A DNA stretch of 64,000 nucleotides, taken from an uncultured Hyphomicrobiales bacterium. Its GTDB lineage: Bacteria; Pseudomonadota; Alphaproteobacteria; Rhizobiales; Rhizobiaceae. The notes under the pieces were generated by a model. The model was not told the DNA's origin. It did no database searches and worked only from the letters and a program-made list of their open reading frames with translations. Every line of letters starts with the position of its first letter. Position 1 is the first letter of the stretch. A program made the translations under genes and the position numbers. Shown piece after piece: positions 35,037-42,438 of the stretch. Where the stretch lies: the NCBI GenBank assembly GCA_943908365.1, contig CALTTH010000004.1:26726-90725 (forward strand), written 5' to 3'.

Positions 35037-35915
35037 TTGAACGTGCATATGACGCGAAGAACTCTGCTTTCGGGCGCGGCGGCACTTGCAGCGGCGAGCG
35101 GCGTACAAGCGACACCAGTGGCGCCTCGGATTGCTACCCTCGATTGGGCCCTTCTTGAAACGCTCCTGACTGTAGGCGCAAATGTTGTCGCGGCGGCGGA
35201 ACTCCGCCAGTTCAAAGATGTCGTGGTCAAGCCGGACCTCCCGGACGGCGTCGCCGATATCGGCCTACGTGGCACACCCAATTTCGAAGCGCTTCGATTT
35301 GCGCGTCCAGACGTCATCTTTAACTCGAATTTCTACGCCTGGGCCGATCCGCTCATGAGCCGTATCGCGCCTGTCGAAAGCCATTCGATCTACGTGGCCG
35401 GCAAAAACCCTTACACTCTTGCCGAACAAGCAACGATCGCGATCGGTGAACGGTTGGAGCTTCCTCAGGCCCGCATGATGGTCGACGCGGTCGCAACACG
35501 GCTCGATGACCTGAAACATATGATCACCAATGATTATGGAAGGCCTGTCCTTCCTATCAATCTCGGTGACGCGCGACATTATCGGGTCTTCGGGTCAGAC
35601 AGCATGTTCGGGGAGGTGCTGAAAAGATTAGGGCTGATGAGCGCATGGGATGGCGCTACAAGCTATTCCGCCACTGCGCCCATGGGTATTGAGACGCTCG
35701 CGTCCATGCCCGACGCGGCTATCGTCCTCATACCGCCTCATCCCCAAGACGCTTTCGAGGGATTGAGCAGGAGCGCATTTTGGAACGCCCTTCCTGCCGT
35801 TCGTGAGAACCGCGTGCTGACGCTGAAGTCAATCAATCCCTATGGAGCGCTACCGGCAGCGCGGCGCTTCGCCGAACTTCTTGCTGAAGGGATTTCAGGT
35901 GTCCGAATCCGCTGA
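35037..35915 (+). CDS. Iron-siderophore ABC transporter periplasmic binding protein (FhuD-like)
   Basis: A 292-residue helical-backbone (class III) binding protein. The N-terminus MTRRTLLSGAAALAAASG has a twin-arginine-like RRTLLSG signal, common in FhuD proteins. The mature part shows IATLDWALLETLLTVGANVVA, DIGLRGTPNFEALRFARPDVIF and IETLASMPDAAIVLIPP, typical of iron-complex binding proteins. A TTG at 35037 is preceded by AGGAG at 5-base spacing, whereas ATG 35049 has no ribosome site nearby; the TTG is preferred but uncertain. It hands the ferric siderophore to the permease encoded next, whose start overlaps its 3' end by 17 bases. Confidence 0.88.
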   Translation: MNVHMTRRTLLSGAAALAAASGVQATPVAPRIATLDWALLETLLTVGANVVAAAELRQFKDVVVKPDLPDGVADIGLRGTPNFEALRFARPDVIFNSNFYAWADPLMSRIAPVESHSIYVAGKNPYTLAEQATIAIGERLELPQARMMVDAVATRLDDLKHMITNDYGRPVLPINLGDARHYRVFGSDSMFGEVLKRLGLMSAWDGATSYSATAPMGIETLASMPDAAIVLIPPHPQDAFEGLSRSAFWNALPAVRENRVLTLKSINPYGALPAARRFAELLAEGISGVRIR

Positions 35916-37899
35916 AAATTCCTTGACGATAACGCCCGCAAAACGTTCCATCCTTCCTGCTCTCGCCCTAGGCTTAGCCTGCATCCTCTCATTCGTCTTG
36001 CTACTGTCACTTCGCCCTCATGTTACGGGCGACGCTTCAATTGCGGGGCCGCTGGATGATATCCTGTTGTGGAACAGCCTCCTCCCCCGCGCGGCAGTCG
36101 CCGTGATTGCAGGTGCGGCGCTCGGCCTCGCCGGTGCTCTTCTTCAACGCGTGTTACGCAACCCGATCGCGGATGCTTCTACGCTCGGTATCGCATCCGG
36201 CGCTCAACTTGCGCTGACGTTGGCTTTAAGTTTTTCACCGGTGGTGGCAGGCGTTTCGCGTGAATTGATCGCCTTTGCGGGCGGCCTTTTAGCGGTAATA
36301 ATTGTGTTGGCCCTGAGTTGGAGGCGCGGGCTCGATCCGGTCACGGTTGCCGTTTCAGGAATGATTGTCGGTCTTATCACCGCCTCGCTCAGCGTGACGC
36401 TGATCCTGGCACGTGGCGAATACGCCTTGTCGATCAACATATGGGGCGCAGGCGCGCTCAATCAGCAGGATTGGAGCGTTGCTCTTTCGCTGGCACCTCG
36501 GCTATTTGCGGGAATCCTCTTGGCTTGGCTTCTCACAAGACCGCTGACCGTCCTCGCATTGGACGATGCAAGCGCTCGAAGCCTCGGTGTCGCTTTGTTA
36601 TGGGTCCGGCTCGCCATCCTCGTTCTCAGCGTCTGGCTCTCCGCCTCGGTGACGGCCGCAGTCGGAATTATCGGCTTTTTGGGACTTGCAGCCCCAGCTA
36701 CCGCCAGGATTTGCGGCGCGCGTACCACGGGTCAGCTCATCATGGCGGCCCCTTTGACGGGAGCCGCCATCCTCTTTATCGGCGACTGCCTGACGCAAAT
36801 CCTGGGACCGGGCTTTTCCGATCTCGCGCCGACGGGTGCCGCTATTGCTCTACTTGGAGGACCACTGCTGCTGGTTCTTCTGCCACGGGTTCACGGTGTC
36901 TCCACCGCGACCCAGACTGGAAGTGCTGTCGCTAGACCTCTCCGGAGACCGGCCACCATGCTCTGCATTATGGCAGTCGGTGTGATACTCGTCCTCGCTC
37001 TCGCGCTAACCGTCAGTCCGACATTGGATGGCTGGGGTGTGGCGACGGGTTCACTGCTTTTCGATCTTCTACCGTTTCGCCTGCCACGCATACTTACCGC
37101 GGGTGGTGCTGGCGCCATGCTTGGCGCAGCTGGCTTCGTCATTCAGCGGGTGACCGGAAACCCGATCGCAAGCCCGGAGGTCCTTGGGGTTTCAAGCGGG
37201 GGTGGAGCTGGATTGACGCTCGCCCTTCTTTTCACCGGTATCCCATCGGGCTTCGTTATGCTTATCAGCACCGCCTCCGGCTCATTCCTCGCCTTTTTGT
37301 TGATGATGGCGATTGCAGGAAAGTCAGGCTTTTCGTCAGAAAGACTGCTGCTCGCGGGCATCGCGGTCAGCGCCTTTTGCATGGCAATCGTCAGCATTAT
37401 GTTGGCGCAGGGAGATATGCGCAGCTACGTCTTGCTCAACTGGATGGCAGGATCAACCAGCGGCGCCGGTTCTTTCGAAGCCTGGTCATCCATTCTTTCG
37501 CTGGTCGTACTCACGGCGCCGCTGTTATTTATGACGCGTTGGCTCACCATCCTACCACTTGGCATCGGATTGTCGCAAAGCCTCGGTGTGGGTGTCGTCC
37601 GCCCACGGCTCATATTGGCCGTCTTCGCTGCATTGATGACCGCAGTCGCCTCACTGCTTGTCGGCCCTTTGAGCCTGACGGGACTCATTGCACCGCACCT
37701 TGCTAGGCTCCTCGGATTCCGCACACCTCAACACCAACTGGTCGCAACGATCATGCTGGGAGCTGGTATCCTCGTATGTGCCGACTGGCTGGCACGGATC
37801 GTCATCTATCCGTACCAAGTACCGGTCGGCCTCTTCGCCGCGCTCATTGGAGGCCCCTATCTCCTCTGGCTGCTGGGGAGAAAAGAGACCGTTGCATGA
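35899..37899 (+). CDS. Two-domain iron-siderophore ABC transporter permease (FhuB family)
   Basis: A 666-residue duplicated permease, the size of FhuB. Each half has about ten membrane segments and the FecCD signature. The first half shows RAAVAVIAGAALGLAGALLQ and RNPIADASTLGIASGAQLAL. The second shows RILTAGGAGAMLGAAGFVIQ and GNPIASPEVLGVSSGGGAGL. The C-terminal GFRTPQHQLVATIMLGAGIL and FAALIGGPYLLWLL are also typical. It starts at GTG 35899 with GAAGGGA upstream, overlapping the binding-protein gene by 17 bases, so the two are translationally coupled. A single FhuB-type chain needs a homodimer of the FhuC-type ATPase, encoded divergently at 30726. Confidence 0.93.
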   Translation: MSESAENSLTITPAKRSILPALALGLACILSFVLLLSLRPHVTGDASIAGPLDDILLWNSLLPRAAVAVIAGAALGLAGALLQRVLRNPIADASTLGIASGAQLALTLALSFSPVVAGVSRELIAFAGGLLAVIIVLALSWRRGLDPVTVAVSGMIVGLITASLSVTLILARGEYALSINIWGAGALNQQDWSVALSLAPRLFAGILLAWLLTRPLTVLALDDASARSLGVALLWVRLAILVLSVWLSASVTAAVGIIGFLGLAAPATARICGARTTGQLIMAAPLTGAAILFIGDCLTQILGPGFSDLAPTGAAIALLGGPLLLVLLPRVHGVSTATQTGSAVARPLRRPATMLCIMAVGVILVLALALTVSPTLDGWGVATGSLLFDLLPFRLPRILTAGGAGAMLGAAGFVIQRVTGNPIASPEVLGVSSGGGAGLTLALLFTGIPSGFVMLISTASGSFLAFLLMMAIAGKSGFSSERLLLAGIAVSAFCMAIVSIMLAQGDMRSYVLLNWMAGSTSGAGSFEAWSSILSLVVLTAPLLFMTRWLTILPLGIGLSQSLGVGVVRPRLILAVFAALMTAVASLLVGPLSLTGLIAPHLARLLGFRTPQHQLVATIMLGAGILVCADWLARIVIYPYQVPVGLFAALIGGPYLLWLLGRKETVA

Positions 37900-38038
37900 G
37901 GACAGGACGCTTTATTTCAGAGGAAGGCCGTTTGGGTCATAACCGTGACAAGACGCCTCACCTCGATCTCGGATCGACGTTTGTTCACGTCTTTGTTTCG
38001 AAAGCTCCGCCAGCTCTTTCGATCGTCAGGTTCAAACG

Positions 38039-38893
38039 ATGGCTTTAGCCGAAAACACATCTCTGTCGCGGAAGGCGCTCGTCCTGCACGCGTTTGAGAC
38101 GCAGGCCGCTTATTCACCAGACATGCGTGCGGAGTTGGAACCAGTTGGCACCAAGTGGATCGATGTTCAGACATTCTTCTCGGATGACACGGCTATGGAC
38201 GAATTCCTCGCCTTCGAGCAGTCGCGTTACGCGAGGACGGATCCCAAAACCGCCGGCGCGTTTTTGATGAACGACTACGCTTACATCTTTGCCGCAACAA
38301 CTGTTCCGCTTTTTGTCGGTTTTGGACTTGTTCCTGAACTCGCTCCAGCTTCGGTGACGCTTTCCTTGTACACCAAGAAGCAACTGCACGATGGTAAGAT
38401 TTATCCATCGCGGCGCGCCCATATGGGTTTCGACGAGGCCGGTATCCGGCACGGCCGACTAGACGATCCAGCAGACGGAGACTTCTTTAGAATCGGGATC
38501 GAGAAGCATTTCCACCTCGTCGTCGATCGGGTTCATGCAAAAACAAAACTTTCACGCGCTGCTCTTTGGAGACTGGTAGGCGACGCGATTGCCCAACGCT
38601 TTCTTGATGCTGGCCTGCGGTTCGACGCAGTCGAGGCTGCAAATGCCGCAGCGATGCGCATCCTCAAAACGCCTGCTTCGCCACTTGCAAATCGCGAGCT
38701 TCATTACTTCAACTTGACGCAGTATGATCGGTACGGAAAGGCTGTCGTAGAAACGTTCCGCCAACGCGGTGGTTGCTGCCGTTTTTATCTGGTCGAAGGC
38801 GGCACCTATTGTTCCACCTGCGTGTTGAAATCGCCTCGAAACCGAGACGAAGAACTTGGGCTCGCCATGAGACAAAATCTGAGCCTCGGCTAA
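38039..38893 (+). CDS. fhuF: FhuF-type [2Fe-2S] ferric-siderophore reductase
   Basis: A 284-residue soluble protein with overall low complexity of known motifs but a decisive C-terminus. The segment RGGCCRFYLVEGG then TYCSTC gives C-C-x10-C-x2-C, the unusual cluster-binding motif of FhuF. E. coli FhuF uses it to reduce ferric hydroxamates in the cytoplasm and release Fe(II). The upstream region (HMGFDEAG, KHFHLVVDRVHAKTKLSRAALWRLVGDA) fits the ferric-reductase-like helical domain. It lies 139 bases after the permease gene on the same strand, completing the import and release route. There is only a weak ribosome site (CAGG ~10 bases upstream). Function is well supported by motif plus context. 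Confidence 0.87.
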   Translation: MALAENTSLSRKALVLHAFETQAAYSPDMRAELEPVGTKWIDVQTFFSDDTAMDEFLAFEQSRYARTDPKTAGAFLMNDYAYIFAATTVPLFVGFGLVPELAPASVTLSLYTKKQLHDGKIYPSRRAHMGFDEAGIRHGRLDDPADGDFFRIGIEKHFHLVVDRVHAKTKLSRAALWRLVGDAIAQRFLDAGLRFDAVEAANAAAMRILKTPASPLANRELHYFNLTQYDRYGKAVVETFRQRGGCCRFYLVEGGTYCSTCVLKSPRNRDEELGLAMRQNLSLG

Positions 38894-39124
38894 TCGATCA
38901 GTCGGTTCAGCGGCCTGGAGCCGTGACTTGATGACGCGTGATTGTCCTTCAGCCCGAAGTATTTCGAGTTTCAAATGTAAGGACTTCGATAACAATCATT
39001 AAGAGTCAAAGGGTGGCCAACGTGCCGTTAAATAATTATTACACATAACATAATACCATAATAAAATACGATTGCACACAACGATGCTTGAGGTATGGAT
39101 TGGCAATCAAATTGGGGATGAACC

Positions 39125-39619
39125 ATGCCAACTCGCCGAATATTTATTCGTTTCTTGACCGGCCTGGCGCTTACTGGTGTTGTAGGCAGTAATACTGCGT
39201 ATTCTTCAGAACCAATTTTAAAGGTTCAGGGACTATCTTCTGCACAGCAAACTTCTATTGCTCTTGATCTCTCTGCAATGGACAAGATGCCCCAGACCAC
39301 CTTTTCGACGACGACGCCCTGGCATTCTGGCGTGACCGAATTCAGTGGTGTGTCGCTGAAGGATTTCCTGTCCTCTACGCAGTTGAGCGGCAAGAAGTTA
39401 CAAATCATCGCTTTGAACGACTATGAGGTGCAAGCGGATATATCCGAAATGCTAGAGGCTGGGGCACTTTTAGCGACCCGCCAAAACGGCGCGATTATGC
39501 CGGTCAGTGACAAGGGGCCGGTCTTTCTCGTTTTCCCATTCGATAGCCGTCCCGAATTGCAGCATCAGACCTATTACAGTCGCGCTGTCTGGCAAATTGC
39601 GGAAATCAACGTCCAGTGA
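39125..39619 (+). CDS. pruR: PruR-like periplasmic pterin-binding regulator
   Basis: A 164-residue secreted protein with a signal peptide (RRIFIRFLTGLALTGVVGSNTAYS, cleavage near residue 27). The domain is a small relative of the molybdopterin-binding fold of sulfite oxidases: WHSGVTEFSGVSLKDFL, LQIIALNDYEVQADIS and GPVFLVFPFDSRPEL. In Agrobacterium tumefaciens the homologous PruR binds reduced pterins in the periplasm and controls the adjacent dual-function enzyme DcpA. The gene pair here has the same order and a four-base GTGA overlap, so I assign it by homology and context. Annotation pipelines may call it a molybdopterin-dependent oxidoreductase, but it is too short for catalysis and lacks the cofactor-coordinating Cys. 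An AT-rich promoter region lies just upstream. Confidence 0.82.
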   Translation: MPTRRIFIRFLTGLALTGVVGSNTAYSSEPILKVQGLSSAQQTSIALDLSAMDKMPQTTFSTTTPWHSGVTEFSGVSLKDFLSSTQLSGKKLQIIALNDYEVQADISEMLEAGALLATRQNGAIMPVSDKGPVFLVFPFDSRPELQHQTYYSRAVWQIAEINVQ

Positions 39620-41517
39620 GAGCGATTGGGGACACGGTTGACCTTCCAGTCCGATACCGGCGTACGAAGATAACGTTGACACTTGTCACGTCCGCACTTG
39701 CGTTGATCGCTGTTGCGAGTTCTTTTCTTGCTCTCAGTTACCAACGGCACATCGTCGAAGCGTCCCGATACAATCGCACCTTCGATCTCGGTCAAACCGC
39801 GGTCGAGTTGCTGCGCCTCCAATTTGCTCTTCAGCAAAGCGAGACATCAGGCGACGTCGGCGATGTCGCGTTTCGGCTCAGCATCATCAACAACCGGTTG
39901 AAGATCCTGTCATCCAGTTCGTCTAGCAGCGACCCAAAGCAGAAGGCGATGCTGGAAGATCTGTCGAAGGTTGTCTCCACCCTGGCGCCGCTGGTCGCAG
40001 AACCACATTCTCCGACGGCGATGCGCGAAGGCGTATCAAAACTTCAACCTTTCATCGGACCCGTGCTGCGACTTGGCTCGCTTTCGCATGCGAATGTCGG
40101 CGACGAGATTCAGCAGAACCAGAGCCAGCTCGGCATCATCTTTGCCACGATCTGTTTTGTCACGATGACCTTCGTTGCCTTCGGCGCCGTTCTGCTGGTG
40201 TTTGTTTTCCGCCAGAATGCCAAGTTGGACCGCGTCGTGCGAATAGACTCTTTGACGGGTATCGCAAACCGGATTGGCTTCCACGCTTCGATTTCGGATA
40301 AACAGAATCTCGAGCAGTCACTGATTATCCTCGATGTCGATCACTTCAAGATGATCAACGACACGCTGGGGCACGCCTCTGGCGATCGATTGCTTGTCGA
40401 ATTGTCTAAGCGACTGAGCACGTCGTGTATCGGCGCCAGCGTCATTGCACGCATTGGCGGTGACGAATTCGGTATTCTATACACTGGCTCGAAAGCAGCA
40501 GATGAGGCCGTCGAATGCAGCAAGCGGATTTTGCAGGAAGTCCGTGCACCTTTCGACATCGATGGCAGGCTCGTGACCTCAAGTGTCAGCCTCGGTGTCA
40601 GCTCAAGCGACGTCAATTCCGATCGCGGCTCAACCCTGTTCAGACACGCCGATATCGCACTGTACGAAGCGAAAAAGGCGGGACGCAACCAGTTCATGAC
40701 TTTTCATCCGGACATGAACCAACACCTGACACGTTGGCAATGCCTGCAGACCGATCTCGCGACTGCCACGGAAAAAGAACAGCTATTTCTGCTTTTCCAA
40801 CCGATCGTCGATCTACCCAGCGACACGACGCGTGGCTTCGAGGCATTGTTGCGCTGGCAACATCCTGAACTTGGTCTTATCTCCCCTGCGGAGTTCATTC
40901 CGATCGCTGAAGAGAGCGGCCAGATCGGCCGTATCGGATCATGGGTTATTGAAGCCGCTTGCCAGCAGGCAGCCCTTCTTCCGAACGACACCTTTATTGC
41001 TGTCAACGTGTCCGCAGCCCAGCTGACGAATCCATCACTTGTGCTCCATACGCGCGCATCTCTGACAAAAAATGGCGTTTCACCCCAGCGCCTGGAGATT
41101 GAGATCACAGAGAGCACCTTGATCGAGAATGACGAACGCGCACTCTCGGTTCTTCATGAACTCCGGCTTATGGGGTGCCGAATTTCCCTTGATGACTTTG
41201 GCACCGGATACGCTTCCCTCAGCTATCTACGTCGCTTCCCCTTCGATAAAATAAAGATCGACCAGTCATTCCTGCGCGGCGCATCGCATTGCGAGGAAGC
41301 CGCGGCAATCATTGCCGGCACATGCGATCTTGCCCACCGGCTCAAGTTGACGATCGTCGCCGAAGGCATCGAAACAGAAGAACATCGTGAAATTGTGCGT
41401 GCCGCAGGATGCCACTTGGGTCAGGGCTATTTGTTCGACAAGCCTTTGACCGCCGAAGCGTCCCTGTCGAGGCTCGCCTTCGAGGCGGGACCGGACGCTT
41501 CTAAGAAGTGCGGATAG
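39616..41517 (+). CDS. dcpA: DcpA-like dual GGDEF-EAL c-di-GMP enzyme
   Basis: A 633-residue inner-membrane protein. The first membrane helix (LVTSALALIAVASSFLALSY) and the second (IFATICFVTMTFVAFGAVLLVF) enclose a ~150-residue periplasmic helical domain. The GGDEF domain (residues ~215-375) has an intact RIGGDEFGIL and DVDHFKMINDTLGHASGD. The EAL domain (residues ~395-625) has GFEALLRWQHPELG, EITESTLIEN, LDDFGTGYASLSYLRRFPFDKIKID and AEGIETEEH. Both active sites look functional. In A. tumefaciens DcpA switches between synthesis and hydrolysis of c-di-GMP under PruR-pterin control and sets surface attachment. It starts at a GTG overlapping the pruR stop by four bases. Confidence 0.88.
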   Translation: MRAIGDTVDLPVRYRRTKITLTLVTSALALIAVASSFLALSYQRHIVEASRYNRTFDLGQTAVELLRLQFALQQSETSGDVGDVAFRLSIINNRLKILSSSSSSSDPKQKAMLEDLSKVVSTLAPLVAEPHSPTAMREGVSKLQPFIGPVLRLGSLSHANVGDEIQQNQSQLGIIFATICFVTMTFVAFGAVLLVFVFRQNAKLDRVVRIDSLTGIANRIGFHASISDKQNLEQSLIILDVDHFKMINDTLGHASGDRLLVELSKRLSTSCIGASVIARIGGDEFGILYTGSKAADEAVECSKRILQEVRAPFDIDGRLVTSSVSLGVSSSDVNSDRGSTLFRHADIALYEAKKAGRNQFMTFHPDMNQHLTRWQCLQTDLATATEKEQLFLLFQPIVDLPSDTTRGFEALLRWQHPELGLISPAEFIPIAEESGQIGRIGSWVIEAACQQAALLPNDTFIAVNVSAAQLTNPSLVLHTRASLTKNGVSPQRLEIEITESTLIENDERALSVLHELRLMGCRISLDDFGTGYASLSYLRRFPFDKIKIDQSFLRGASHCEEAAAIIAGTCDLAHRLKLTIVAEGIETEEHREIVRAAGCHLGQGYLFDKPLTAEASLSRLAFEAGPDASKKCG

Positions 41518-41657
41518 CGCGGCCGATCTGACGCGGGCTTACGCTGACTGATAAAGCTGCTCAAGCGTCGGCCTAGCTTCTGGCAGGTAGGAAACGTCAG
41601 TCTGCCGGCGATTGGCACGGGAGGCTCGAAAAGAGTTGCCGTGAACGGTCCTAAAAA

Positions 41658-42296
41658 TCATCCAAGATCCGCACCTCTGAAGCTATGGCGGGCAAAAAAA
41701 CGGTCCAGATCGCGCTGCTGGGGCGCGATACCGGTGTACACCTCGACGTAGTGAGGAATGCGTTTCATGCGCAAAGAAATGTCCTCTTTCGTGCGCATCG
41801 AAACGTAGCCGATTTGAACGAGATAGGTCGTGCGGGCCCGAACATCCGCGTCCAGCTCGGTGTGGCCAAACCGCATGAACATATGCTGTAGCGCGGAGAG
41901 CCTTGCGCGGTCGGCGTTCTCTATCTCTGTCGATATGTCCTCAGACTGTAGAGCCCAACTCCGAACCGCAAATTCAAAGCGTGGGTCGAACAGTTTGGGG
42001 TTGATCCAGCAATCAAAGACATTGAACATCGCCTCAACGATACTCTCAGCATAAGCCTCGCATTGCCTGACCAAATTGCCGGTGTTCTTCTCCCGCCATC
42101 GGGTGAGAAGCGCAGCCAGAAGCTCTTCCCGGTCCTTGAAGAACCAGTAGAAGCTCGTGCGGGACAGGTTCAGCTTTTTTCCAAGCGGCAGTATTTTCAC
42201 CGACTCTACGCCGGTTTCCAACAAGGCTTCATAGGCAGCCTGCAACCACACCTCTTGCGATCCGCGCCAACCGCTATCGTTAGAAATCTCTGTCAT
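41658..42296 (-). CDS. TetR-family transcriptional regulator
   Basis: A 212-residue regulator. The N-terminal three-helix DNA-binding domain (residues ~15-65) includes WLQAAYEALLETGVESVKI and LSRTSFYWFFKDREELLAALL, the canonical TetR turn and recognition helix. The C-terminal ligand domain is helical and divergent. It is transcribed away from the flavin oxidoreductase gene, with 142 bases between the two starts, so it probably controls that gene and itself. The intergenic contains ATGTACAT (42391-42398) and an outlying TGTAC that could be operator elements. The ligand is unknown. Confidence 0.88.
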   Translation of the reverse strand: MTEISNDSGWRGSQEVWLQAAYEALLETGVESVKILPLGKKLNLSRTSFYWFFKDREELLAALLTRWREKNTGNLVRQCEAYAESIVEAMFNVFDCWINPKLFDPRFEFAVRSWALQSEDISTEIENADRARLSALQHMFMRFGHTELDADVRARTTYLVQIGYVSMRTKEDISLRMKRIPHYVEVYTGIAPQQRDLDRFFARHSFRGADLG

Positions 42297-42381
42297 CGTC
42301 GGTTCCTATCAAACCGGTGGATCGCAAACAATTGCCTGATCACAGATCGCATCGACCCAATGTACTGCCATGTTCTTAAGA

Positions 42382-42410
42382 TTGACACCTATGTACATTT
42401 TTTTTACGTT
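42382..42410 (+). promoter_or_regulatory. Candidate promoter for the flavin oxidoreductase gene
   Basis: TTGACA (42382-42387), a 17-base spacer and TACGTT (42405-42410), 29 bases before the ATG. The spacer contains the palindrome ATGTACAT, a possible TetR contact. Confidence 0.4.
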
Positions 42411-42438
42411 CGCCGACAACCTCTTGCGGAGAAAGCCG

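Noticed and set aside
39125..39619. Functional molybdenum-cofactor oxidoreductase
   Set aside because: It is too short, lacks the cofactor-ligating cysteine and redox partner domains, and its context matches PruR.
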